Assembly (NCBI GenBank): GCA_944324855.1
Contig: CALUXY010000010.1
Span: 1 to 55,622, forward strand
DNA: 55,622 nt
Source of the DNA: Candidatus Gastranaerophilales bacterium
GTDB lineage: Bacteria > Cyanobacteriota > Vampirovibrionia > Gastranaerophilales > Gastranaerophilaceae
Direction of reading: 5' to 3'
The first letter of the stretch is position 1, and each line of letters begins with the position of its first letter. The translations under genes and the position numbers were made by a program. Below, piece by piece: positions 28,602-36,977 of the stretch. The notes beneath the pieces are model-generated. The model was not told the DNA's origin, searched no databases, and saw only the letters and a program-made list of their open reading frames with translations.

Positions 28602-29327
28602 TTGAGGCATTATATTTTTACAGATGAAAGTAATACTGACCAGGCTAGATTTATGTTAATCGGCGGGATATGGGTTGATGAAGCGACTCTTCAAGCAGTT
28701 AATAAAGAATGTGCTGAGTACAAAAAATCTATTGGTTGGAAAGAAGATACAAAATTTAACTGGAAAAAAATATCAAAACAGGCTTTAGAAAAATATTACG
28801 GGTTTATTGATATCTTTTTCAAGTATAATCTTAGGTTTAATTGTATTGTTGTAGATTCAAAAGAGATAAGTCTTAAAGATAATTTGTACAACGACTCTGA
28901 ATTAGGTTTTTATGTTTTTTATTATATGTTATTGCAAGAAAATTCCTTAGAAAATACTGATTATTATATATTAATGGACAGAATGACTATTAGAAGAAAA
29001 AATATTCTGGAGAAGATTAAATATTGGCTTATAACTCCTTATATGGGGAAAGCGAAACCAAAGGAAATAATAAATGTAAGAACAATAGAATTTGTTGATT
29101 CAAAAAAATACAATATTATTCAAATGGCGGATTTATTATTAGGTGCTATTGGCTCTCATTATAACCATAGACATATGAAGCCGAATATTGCTCAGCACAA
29201 AAAAGATTTTGCCCAGTATATAGCAAAACATCTGGGTAAAAATGATTTAATTTTTCATACAGAAAAAGCTGGTTATAAAAATATAAATATTTGGTTATTT
29301 GAAAACCCTTCAAAAATAAAAATATAA
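28602..29327 (+). CDS. DUF3800 family protein
   Basis: 241 aa. Family features: the N-terminal IFTDESN (acidic D8, E9), GGIWVDE, a middle region ending in YYILMDRM, and C-terminal IQMADLLLGAIGSHYN. The fold is thought to be RNase H-like with an acidic site, but activity is unproven. DUF3800 genes are often found near mobile or defence loci. Start is TTG with AAGGAG 5 nt upstream. The stop codon lies inside the left arm of an 81-nt inverted-repeat element. Confidence 0.85.
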   Translation: MRHYIFTDESNTDQARFMLIGGIWVDEATLQAVNKECAEYKKSIGWKEDTKFNWKKISKQALEKYYGFIDIFFKYNLRFNCIVVDSKEISLKDNLYNDSELGFYVFYYMLLQENSLENTDYYILMDRMTIRRKNILEKIKYWLITPYMGKAKPKEIINVRTIEFVDSKKYNIIQMADLLLGAIGSHYNHRHMKPNIAQHKKDFAQYIAKHLGKNDLIFHTEKAGYKNINIWLFENPSKIKI

Positions 29328-29402
29328 CGCCCCTATGCCTACAAATCCCTTGATTTCAAGGACCTTAGATTATCCAAGGCTTTCAGCATAAAAGCGTTAT
29401 AT
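29322..29402 (+). repeat. 81-nt inverted-repeat element, candidate structured RNA, at the DUF3800 3' end
   Basis: A perfect 9-bp outer stem: ATATAACGC (29322-29330) with GCGTTATAT (29394-29402). Inside are ATGC...GCAT and two small hairpins, CCTTGA-TT-TCAAGG and CCTTAGATTATCCAAGG. The overall shape is a closed multi-branch RNA. The left arm includes the DUF3800 stop codon. Confidence 0.6.
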
Positions 29403-29453
29403 AATTATTATTACTTATTTCATGCATTAATTCAATAGTCGTCATGTATGATT

Positions 29454-29481
29454 TTTACACAACTTCATGAAGTTGTGTAAA
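29454..29481. repeat. 28-bp perfect palindrome
   Basis: TTTACACAACTTCA is followed immediately by its exact reverse complement. With no loop spacing it suits a dimeric DNA-binding protein or an AT-rich terminator of the DUF3800 transcript. No U-run follows. Confidence 0.8.
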
Positions 29482-29546
29482 TATTTTGCAAATAGATATT
29501 GTTAACTTTTGTAAAGAATTTTGCCAGTAGTGAAATTGGGAAGTTG

Positions 29547-29570
29547 GTATATACTTTATATATATGTAAT
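29547..29570 (+). promoter_or_regulatory. 24-bp promoter-like element, copy identical to 53213-53236
   Basis: The core TATACTTTATATATATGTAA is identical over 24 bp to the sequence before the small gene at 53298, and 18/19 to one upstream of the 46044 gene. Here no gene follows before a terminator. Confidence 0.6.
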
Positions 29571-29662
29571 CAATAAGAGAGCAAATAAAAAGATTTTTAT
29601 ATACCCTAATTCCCTTCCTAATTCTAGTTTTACTCCTCATAATTGTAAGAGGAGTTTTTTTT
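29571..29662 (+). ncRNA. Candidate small RNA
   Basis: About 90 nt lie between the shared promoter-like element (29547-29570) and an intrinsic terminator with an eight-U tail. There is no ORF with a ribosome site inside. The first part is AT-rich and the middle is pyrimidine-rich (CCCTAATTCCCTTCC), which could pair with Shine-Dalgarno sequences. Existence is inferred from promoter plus terminator only. Confidence 0.4.
29632..29662 (+). terminator. Intrinsic terminator of the candidate sRNA
   Basis: ACTCCTC (29632-29638), 10-nt loop, GAGGAGT (29649-29655), then a run of T to 29662. Confidence 0.8.
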
Positions 29663-29707
29663 ATGAATAAATTCTTAAATTTCTATAGAATTCTACCTAT
29701 TTTATGA

Positions 29708-29719
29708 TAAAATTTATAT
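29708..29719 (+). promoter_or_regulatory. -10 box placed for a leaderless MarR-like transcript
   Basis: TAAAAT (29708-29713) with TGA before it (extended -10), then exactly 6 nt to the ATG at 29720. No Shine-Dalgarno. Confidence 0.5.
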
Positions 29720-30154
29720 ATGAACGAAGAAAAAACTTGCAGTTATTTTATTAGAAATATTGCACATAAAATTAAATATCTACAGGACAAATGCCTTATT
29801 CACTACGGATTAACTAATCAGCAGGCAAGGTTATTAGGTGAAATTATTAAACTCTCTAAAACAAAAAAAATTTTTGGCAGGAAAGAGCTTGAAAAAAGCC
29901 TTAATTTAAAAGGCCCTTCTGTCACAAGTCTTTTACATGGGCTTGAAAAGAAAAATCTTATTGAAACAGAATCAAACAACAATGATGCCAGAAGAAAAAC
30001 TTTAAAACCGACCGAAGAAGGTAAAAAATTGATTAAACAGATGAATCTGGTTTTTGAAGCTACTGAAAATCAACTTATAGACCGGCTTGAAATAGATGAA
30101 ATTGCAAAATTTAAAGAATATCTTGAAGTTGCATATGAAAATATGACAGAATAG
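29720..30154 (+). CDS. MarR-family transcriptional regulator
   Basis: 144 aa winged-helix protein. Helical dimerisation regions flank the DNA-binding core: FGRKELEKSLNLKGPSVTSL (recognition helix), LEKKNLIETESNNNDARRKTLKPTEEG (wing with the family's D-x-R), and GKKLIKQMNLVFEATENQL. MarR proteins typically repress efflux or stress genes and respond to small phenolic ligands. It lies 58 nt upstream of the AsmA-like gene in the same direction, so that envelope gene is a candidate target. Confidence 0.92.
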   Translation: MNEEKTCSYFIRNIAHKIKYLQDKCLIHYGLTNQQARLLGEIIKLSKTKKIFGRKELEKSLNLKGPSVTSLLHGLEKKNLIETESNNNDARRKTLKPTEEGKKLIKQMNLVFEATENQLIDRLEIDEIAKFKEYLEVAYENMTE

Positions 30155-30212
30155 TCACTTAACTAGCGGATAGCTTAACATTATAATTTGGTATATAATT
30201 ATAACGTTTAAA

Positions 30213-33200
30213 ATGTTTAAAAATAAGTTTAAGTATATAATTATATTTTTAATAATCTATTCTGTATGGGCAATTGGGATTCCGCAATTGTTTAAGTTTA
30301 ATGCGGAAAATATTCAAATACTTATTCAAAAAGAAACCGGATATAATATTTGTTTTACAAATCCTGATTTAAACTTATGGTTTCTGCCGCACGCTAAAAT
30401 TAAGGCAGAAAAAGTTGAAGTTTTAAATAAAGATAGTTCAAAAGCACTTGTAATTGAAAATCCGAGAATTAATATCAGAATATTACCGCTTATTATAGGA
30501 AAATTCCATGCCGGAACAATTGAATGCTCCAATATACAGGCGAATTTTACACTGGATAAATATCTGTACCTCGGGGATTATTTATTAGATTTTTCAAAAA
30601 AACTAAACGTTAAATCTAAAATTGACAGAATAAAGATTAATAATTACCAAATTTCACTTTATGATAAAAAGAGCAGGCTGCCTGTTAGTCTAAAAGGGAG
30701 GGATTTTTATTTTAAAGAAACTCGTAACTATATAATTACACACGCAAATAATGATTTAATTGTAGGGAAATCGTTATCTTGTGCGGATTTTGATATAAAA
30801 ATACCGAAACGCCGGTTTATAAAAGGTTCAAAAGTTAATCTTAATATAGATAATTTACAGTTAAAGCCTTTTGGAAATCTTATTTACGCCTGCATTCAGG
30901 ATGATATCAAATATATTAGCGGCGTTGTTAACATTAAATCCAATAACTCAAAACTGAATGCACAAATGGATAATCTTAAGATTATCGTTAAAAATCCTGC
31001 AAAATCTATAATTTTCCCTGATAAACTTGTAATCGATTCAGAATTTTTATTAAAATCAGGGGATTTAAATATTAAATATTTACGTGCAGACGGCGGAAAT
31101 GTACATGCGAGTTTACAGGGAGAAATAAACAAATTTACTTCATTAAAACCGGAATTCCATCTTCAAATTAATATGCCAAAATCAGACGTAAGGGAAATTG
31201 CACTTCTCTTACCGCCTGTTGTTGTCCCGACATTTAATATTTACAGATTAAAAATGTATCCGTTTTACGGGTTTGCAGAAGCGGATTTGAATATTAACGG
31301 GAAATTCCCTGAACCGCGTATTGACGGATACGTAAATGTTTCTGATGCATATATGATAAAACCGATACCAAATGCTAAAAGAGCAAATATTAATATCAAA
31401 TGTATTGAAAAGCACATGGAACTTGATGTTGTAGTACCCGCAGCAGAAAAAGAAACCGTATATGTAACAGGTTCTATTGATGATTACGGAGCATACAAGG
31501 CAGATTTAAGAATACGAAGTACCAAATCGGTTGATTTGGCAACCGCAGAATTTGTACTTAATCCGCTGCATGAAATTTTAAGATTTTTGATAGGGCCGGT
31601 ACCTATAATGAATGTAACCGGTAAAGGTAATATTGATATACGTGTTATCGGAACGAAAAAAGACCCGCATATTTGGGGTAATTTTAATTTTATGAATGCA
31701 TCTGCCTCGTTCAATGACGTTCGTCATCTTGTATTAAAAAATGCATCAGGAAATCTGAATTTTAACGATCAGGTTGCACACTTTGTTAATCATACAGGTA
31801 CTGTTGAAAATCAGCCATTCAAAGTGGAAGGAGATTGTTCTCTCTTTGGTGATATGAAATTCACTGCCGCCGGAGATAATCTGCCCTTGGATACTCTTAT
31901 AAAAACAATAAAAGATTCTCCAATGCTTGAACCTGTCCAAAAAATAGTTCCTGATATTAAAAATTGCAAGGGAAATGCAGATTTTATACTTAACCTCTCA
32001 GGTAAACTTCCGGATATTAATTATATCAAACTGAATGAGAATTTATTCGCTGATGGGATAATTAAGCTTAAAAATAACTCACTTATACTGAACGGTATTC
32101 CTATAAAACGGGTAAGCGGTGATATAAAATTCAAAAATCTGGATGTTGATTTGAATCTTAACAGTTTTATTGATAACCTTTCTAAGATTAATGTTACAGG
32201 ATGTATAAAAGATGGAATTGCAAATGTTGCTGCTAAATCTTCAAGATTAAATATCAGAGAATTTACAAAAGATTTCTTTAAAGAACTGGATGATTGCTAT
32301 ATATCATTAAATGCATCGTATAAAGGAAAAATTAACGATATAGAAATTGATAAAGCTGAATGTTATGCAAAAGTTTTGAAAAATAATAAACCGGTTAAGA
32401 ATATAAAAATCATGGCCGGTGATTTTGAACTTAAAAATTCAAAACTTAAATTGACTAATTTTTACGGGTTTATTAAGCATAATCCGTTCAATATTAATCT
32501 TACGGCTTCAAATATTTCTAAAGATATTGACAAAATAAAGGTTAATTCTGATATAAAAGTTAAAAATTTTGATTTATGCGCAGTTAACACATTTTTAAAT
32601 TCGGAATTAATACCAGCTAATATCCGCAAAGAATTGAATAAATTCCGTTTTCGTTCAGGGAATACTGATATAACAGCAAAAATCAGGAATAATAATATTA
32701 ACGGACAAATGAATCTTAATAATATCAACGCTGTATATCAACTCAATCAACCGGTTCCAATCAGGCTAATAAACGGACAGATAGTTATTAAACATAACAG
32801 ATTGTTTTTAAACAAAATGAATTATCTTGTAGACGATATGCCTGTACTTATTTATGGTAATGTTGCCAATATTTTAAAGAATCCTAAATTTGATATTCAT
32901 ATTAACTCAAAGCTTTCACAACGAACTTTTGATAAATATTGGAATGCCGATACAATATACCCGATAAAAGTTAGAGGGGATATTTTGCTTGGCTCGCTTA
33001 TCTCCGGAACTTTGGATAAATTGAATACAAAAATGGATTTTAAACTCGAAGAAAATTCAAGTATTTATTATATGGGAGCAACTGTCGGCGATCTTGAAAA
33101 TCCTATTACAGTCAATATGGATTTTGATATATTAAAAAATAATCTTATAAGATTAAATAAATTCCAGTACAGTAAATTCATTGCATCACAAAATAATAAA

Positions 33201-34574
33201 CAAAACTTGTTCCCGCTGGTTACTGTAAAAGGCGGGATTACATACCATAACAAAAAATTCTATACTTTTGATAACCTGACAATTAAAACTCAAGCTCCAA
33301 CAGATGCAAGAATTTTTAATGTTATTTTTAGAAAACCAACAATAAAACACGGGCAGTTTACATCTGATTTAAAAATAAACGGAAAATCTACTTCGCCGAA
33401 AATTATCGGGCAAATGGCTATAAACGGAATTGATATGCCGTTTTTGAATACAACTATTAAAGATTTATCACTGGATTTCAATGACAAAGATATTATTATT
33501 CAGTCAAAAGGAGAAGTCTTATCAAACAATGTTGTATGTCATGCCGTTGTTAAAAATAAATTTTCTTCCAATTATATAGTCAAAAAGGCAGATATTGCTC
33601 TTAAGCATCTGGATATTAATAATCTTATTTCCGAATTGAAACAGCTGGAATTGAGAACATTTAATGAAAATCAAAAAAGTGTTGCAAATACTAATATTCT
33701 AAATTCGGTAATACTGAATGATTTAAGTATAAATGCAGATAGTATTGCCGTTAGAAATATACGTGCAAATAACTTGAAAGCAAAATGTTCTTTAAATGAC
33801 AAAATGCAGTTTGCTGTTGATAAATTTAGTTTTGATATTGCTGATGGACAAATTACAGGTTCTGTTAAATATAATCTGTTAAACAATTTGTTAAAACTCA
33901 AACTAAATGCAAATAGTGTTAGTGCAAATGATTTGTTGACAGCTGTTTTTGATGTCCCTAACCAAATATTCGGGAAACTTACGGGTACAATCGAAATTTC
34001 TACAAACGTTTCAAATGAAACAACAAGTAAAGAAACTTTATCAGGCAGAGCTTTATTCTCGGTTAAAGACGGGCGTATGCCAAAACTCGGTTCATTAGAA
34101 TATCTCTTAAGAGCAGGTAACGTATTCAAAAGCGGTATAACGGGTATTACCATGAATAGTATTTTAGATCTTGTAACCCCTCTTAAAACGGGAGAGTTTT
34201 CAAGTATAGAAGGAAATATTTTAATAAATCACGGTATTGCTCATAAAATAGAAATAAATTCTACCGGAAAAGATTTAAATTTATTTATAAAAGGTAAATA
34301 TAATATGGTGACTGAAATTGCTGATATGCAGGTTTTAGGACAGCTTTCCAGAAAAATTTCAACTGTATTCGGTACTGTCGGAAACCTTTCTTTGAATTCG
34401 TTATTTAACAAAATTCCTGGAGTAAATTTGAGTGAAAACGGACAGTTGATTAATGAACTTAATAAAATCCCGGGTATTGAACTGTCTAATAAAGCATATC
34501 GGAAATTTGTGGTTGATATATACGGCGATATAAATACTGATAATAATGTAAAAACTTTTAGATGGATTAATTAA
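30213..34574 (+). CDS. Very large AsmA-like envelope protein
   Basis: 1453 aa. One N-terminal membrane helix (about 8-25) is followed by a long periplasmic beta-rich region of repeated AsmA/TamB/YhdP-like strands (VEVLNKDSSKALVIENPRINIRILP near the start; LNINGKFPEPRIDGYVNVSDAY and similar units through the middle). The C-terminal AsmA-type segment includes KDGRMPKLGSLEYLLRAGN and an FSSIEGNILINHGIA unit. Such proteins form grooves that carry phospholipids between membranes. A TATAAT lies 13 nt before the ATG. Its presence implies an outer membrane. Confidence 0.87.
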   Translation: MFKNKFKYIIIFLIIYSVWAIGIPQLFKFNAENIQILIQKETGYNICFTNPDLNLWFLPHAKIKAEKVEVLNKDSSKALVIENPRINIRILPLIIGKFHAGTIECSNIQANFTLDKYLYLGDYLLDFSKKLNVKSKIDRIKINNYQISLYDKKSRLPVSLKGRDFYFKETRNYIITHANNDLIVGKSLSCADFDIKIPKRRFIKGSKVNLNIDNLQLKPFGNLIYACIQDDIKYISGVVNIKSNNSKLNAQMDNLKIIVKNPAKSIIFPDKLVIDSEFLLKSGDLNIKYLRADGGNVHASLQGEINKFTSLKPEFHLQINMPKSDVREIALLLPPVVVPTFNIYRLKMYPFYGFAEADLNINGKFPEPRIDGYVNVSDAYMIKPIPNAKRANINIKCIEKHMELDVVVPAAEKETVYVTGSIDDYGAYKADLRIRSTKSVDLATAEFVLNPLHEILRFLIGPVPIMNVTGKGNIDIRVIGTKKDPHIWGNFNFMNASASFNDVRHLVLKNASGNLNFNDQVAHFVNHTGTVENQPFKVEGDCSLFGDMKFTAAGDNLPLDTLIKTIKDSPMLEPVQKIVPDIKNCKGNADFILNLSGKLPDINYIKLNENLFADGIIKLKNNSLILNGIPIKRVSGDIKFKNLDVDLNLNSFIDNLSKINVTGCIKDGIANVAAKSSRLNIREFTKDFFKELDDCYISLNASYKGKINDIEIDKAECYAKVLKNNKPVKNIKIMAGDFELKNSKLKLTNFYGFIKHNPFNINLTASNISKDIDKIKVNSDIKVKNFDLCAVNTFLNSELIPANIRKELNKFRFRSGNTDITAKIRNNNINGQMNLNNINAVYQLNQPVPIRLINGQIVIKHNRLFLNKMNYLVDDMPVLIYGNVANILKNPKFDIHINSKLSQRTFDKYWNADTIYPIKVRGDILLGSLISGTLDKLNTKMDFKLEENSSIYYMGATVGDLENPITVNMDFDILKNNLIRLNKFQYSKFIASQNNKQNLFPLVTVKGGITYHNKKFYTFDNLTIKTQAPTDARIFNVIFRKPTIKHGQFTSDLKINGKSTSPKIIGQMAINGIDMPFLNTTIKDLSLDFNDKDIIIQSKGEVLSNNVVCHAVVKNKFSSNYIVKKADIALKHLDINNLISELKQLELRTFNENQKSVANTNILNSVILNDLSINADSIAVRNIRANNLKAKCSLNDKMQFAVDKFSFDIADGQITGSVKYNLLNNLLKLKLNANSVSANDLLTAVFDVPNQIFGKLTGTIEISTNVSNETTSKETLSGRALFSVKDGRMPKLGSLEYLLRAGNVFKSGITGITMNSILDLVTPLKTGEFSSIEGNILINHGIAHKIEINSTGKDLNLFIKGKYNMVTEIADMQVLGQLSRKISTVFGTVGNLSLNSLFNKIPGVNLSENGQLINELNKIPGIELSNKAYRKFVVDIYGDINTDNNVKTFRWIN

Positions 34575-34590
34575 TAAATTATTCTAAATG

Positions 34591-34620
34591 AAAGAGAATG
34601 CCTTTAGGCATTCTCTTTTT
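34591..34620. terminator. Bidirectional terminator
   Basis: AAAGAGAATGCC (34591-34602), loop TTTA, GGCATTCTCTTT (34607-34618), then TT. The 12-bp stem separates the convergent AsmA-like gene and the 34643 gene. Confidence 0.92.
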
Positions 34621-34642
34621 GTTTATTTTTCCAGATTGATTA

Positions 34643-36691
34643 TTATGTGATACCGTACATTTTTAACATTGAATCAAGGGCCTGCATTTGCATATATGGA
34701 GGGATTTGATCTTGGTTATTTGCTGTAGTTGTTTGTCCTTGAGTTGCTGCTGTTTGTTGTGCCGGAGCTTGTGTCATTTGCGGTGCTGCTGTACCACCCT
34801 GCTGTAAGGCTATCATTGCCTGTTCTTCTGTCATCTGACCTGCTTTAACTGCTGCATCAAGAGCTTTTAATTGTTCCATTTGCTCCGGAGTACATCCCAT
34901 TTGTGCAAGCATCATTTCTTCTATTGAAGGTCCGCCTACTGATGAATTTACATAAGGGTTTGATACTAACATTGCTTGAGTATTTGAAACTTTTGCCGGA
35001 ATTGTGAATCTGGTGAACGGAACTTTTTTACCGCCGATTACAGGAACTTTTGCTGAACCATACAGATTATTGAATGTTCTACCGAATTGGAATACTTTAT
35101 CTGAGAATGTTCCTGTGTAATCATACCCGCCTGTTGCTGATGATAAAGTACTGTTAGATTTGTTTGCTATCTTGGCTGCTGCAAGTTCATCATAAGCGTT
35201 GCTTGCTGCTGCTTTTGCTTCGTACAGTTTTCTTTGAGCTAACATTGCTTCGTCTGATGGGTCACCCGGTTCAAATTTCTTGTTTGCTTTTTCTGCTGCT
35301 GCTAAATCTTCTTTAGCTTTTGTATACGCTTCTTGTTTTTCTAATAATGTTTTTGTAGATTCTGATGCATTTTTTGCGTATGTTTCTTTTAATGAACGTG
35401 CAGGAATTTCAAAATCTAATTCTTTTTGTTTTTTAACAAGTTCTGCACGTTTTGTCATGATGTCTGCAGTTTTTGCTTCCGGTGGAAGATTATCAATATC
35501 ATCAATTTGTGATCTGATATTTCTTGCCATTTGTGTTTTTTGGTTAATAACATTTTTGTAAATATTTGCTTGTTGTTCTAATTGACTAATTTCATGATTT
35601 CTTATGAAATTTTGTCTGGTATTTGTAGATGTTTCTACTTGTTTTTTCTTGAGAGCAATTTGTTTTTCTAAATTATCAAGTTTTGCTTGAGCGTTAACTA
35701 AAGATTTTTCTGAATTAATTTCATTGAATGCTCTTTCAATATTAGCTTTTTGTTCTTCAAGACGTTGTGCTTTTTTCTTTAATGAGTTTGCAACACCTTT
35801 GTTGCCGTTTTTAGCTGCATCATCTGCTTGTGCTTTCAACTGTTCAATTTCTGTATCATATTTTTTTACTTTTTGTGCTTGTGCTTCTTCAACTGTAGGT
35901 GTTTTTGTAGCATTCTTCCAGTTTGTCTGAACAGTTGCTTTGAAAGATTTTGCACCGTCAACAGCTGTTGTTTTCAATGCCTGCCAGCCGCCGGCTTTGT
36001 ATGCTTGGTAGCCGGTTTTTATACCATTCCAGCCTTGTTTGAATCCGATTGTTGTTGAATCCCAAGCAGCTTTTACCGTACCTTTGAATCCTGTATATTT
36101 AGAGGCATCAACTCCCGGTACACCTTTCATTGCTGCTTTTGCACCAACTACAGAGCCGGCTAAAGCAACGGTATTTGAACCCATTCCTTCTGCTGCTGCT
36201 CTTGCTTGAGCATCCGTTTTGGCTGTTGCAAATTGATAAATAGATTTACCCAATCCGCCGGCTGCTGATGCAACACCAACACCTGCGATGATTGCCGGAA
36301 CTGCTGTTCCTGCTGTCAGTACACATACTGCTGCAATTCCTGCACCTATTGCTACGTTCTTGAGTAATTTACCGGCGCTCCATTTGCCGTTTTCGTCAAA
36401 ACCAATCAGGCTTTTACCGAAATTTAATATACCTTTGCCAAAATGTTTAACACTTTGCCAGAATCCGATTTTACCGTCGTCTTTACCGTCTGTACAGCCA
36501 GGTGCTTGTGCTTGCGGCTGTTGTGCTTGCGTTTGTTGTTGCGGCATAACTACGATTTCTTCTTGCGGTGTTTGCACATTTTGCGTGACTTGACCTTGTA
36601 ATGCTCCTTGTTGCGCCCATTTTTGAGCATCTTTGAGAGCCATTTGACGCCATATATCTTGATTTGAATATGGACTGATACCGTTTACCAT
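34643..36691 (-). CDS. Large Gln/Ala-rich coiled-coil protein of unknown function
   Basis: 682 aa, no signal peptide. The N-terminus (MVNGISPYSNQDIWRQMALK) precedes a Gln/Pro-rich stretch (about 35-64). Then comes a glycine/alanine hydrophobic region (about 108-150, NVAIGAGIAAVCVLTAGTAV and onward) that could insert in a membrane, a Trp/Lys/Gly region, a long coiled coil (about 270-500), and a Gln-rich low-complexity C-terminus. Membrane-active segment plus long coiled coil recalls translocon or effector proteins, but this is only a structural analogy. It has its own terminator and a TTTATATA-type upstream element. Confidence 0.7.
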   Translation of the reverse strand: MVNGISPYSNQDIWRQMALKDAQKWAQQGALQGQVTQNVQTPQEEIVVMPQQQTQAQQPQAQAPGCTDGKDDGKIGFWQSVKHFGKGILNFGKSLIGFDENGKWSAGKLLKNVAIGAGIAAVCVLTAGTAVPAIIAGVGVASAAGGLGKSIYQFATAKTDAQARAAAEGMGSNTVALAGSVVGAKAAMKGVPGVDASKYTGFKGTVKAAWDSTTIGFKQGWNGIKTGYQAYKAGGWQALKTTAVDGAKSFKATVQTNWKNATKTPTVEEAQAQKVKKYDTEIEQLKAQADDAAKNGNKGVANSLKKKAQRLEEQKANIERAFNEINSEKSLVNAQAKLDNLEKQIALKKKQVETSTNTRQNFIRNHEISQLEQQANIYKNVINQKTQMARNIRSQIDDIDNLPPEAKTADIMTKRAELVKKQKELDFEIPARSLKETYAKNASESTKTLLEKQEAYTKAKEDLAAAEKANKKFEPGDPSDEAMLAQRKLYEAKAAASNAYDELAAAKIANKSNSTLSSATGGYDYTGTFSDKVFQFGRTFNNLYGSAKVPVIGGKKVPFTRFTIPAKVSNTQAMLVSNPYVNSSVGGPSIEEMMLAQMGCTPEQMEQLKALDAAVKAGQMTEEQAMIALQQGGTAAPQMTQAPAQQTAATQGQTTTANNQDQIPPYMQMQALDSMLKMYGIT

Positions 36692-36787
36692 TTGTCTTAC
36701 TCCTATATCCCCAGTAACATTGTTTATATATAAAATTCCAATACAAAATAGACCACTAAACAGTAGTACTTTTTTCGTATCTTAATT

Positions 36788-36808
36788 CCCGTATCTATAT
36801 AAAGTTTT
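36788..36808 (-). promoter_or_regulatory. Promoter-like element upstream of the 36691 gene
   Basis: Minus-strand AAACTTTATATAGATACGGG shares ACTTTATATA-AT with the elements at 29547, 46068 and 53213. It is about 97 nt before the ATG; a second TTTTATATATAAAC word lies closer (near 36720-36733), followed by GTTACTGGGGATATAGGAG, which resembles the leader of the 46044 gene. Confidence 0.4.
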
Positions 36809-36918
36809 TTTTTACCTCAAAATTGTCTCTATCATGGAGTTTCATGGAAAAAGTTAAGATATAGTTGAATCATGTTGCTTTACAATTGTTTACAAAATTT
36901 TAAAAATTGACTTAAGTC

Positions 36919-36947
36919 TTGACAAAAAATAAAAATCCGACTAATAT
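36919..36947 (+). promoter_or_regulatory. Promoter of the DUF4143 ATPase gene
   Basis: Perfect TTGACA (36919-36924), 17-nt spacer, TAATAT (36942-36947). Predicted start about 25 nt before the ATG. Confidence 0.5.
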
Positions 36948-36977
36948 AAAATTACATTTTGAATTAGACGAGATTTT

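Larger units (their letters stand above)
29328..29719. other. Intergenic region with palindrome, orphan promoter and terminator
   Basis: No protein gene seen. In order it holds the rest of the 81-nt element, the 28-bp palindrome (29454-29481), a 24-bp promoter-like sequence (29547-29570), a terminator (29632-29662) and the -10 box of the MarR-like gene (29708-29713). Confidence 0.7.
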
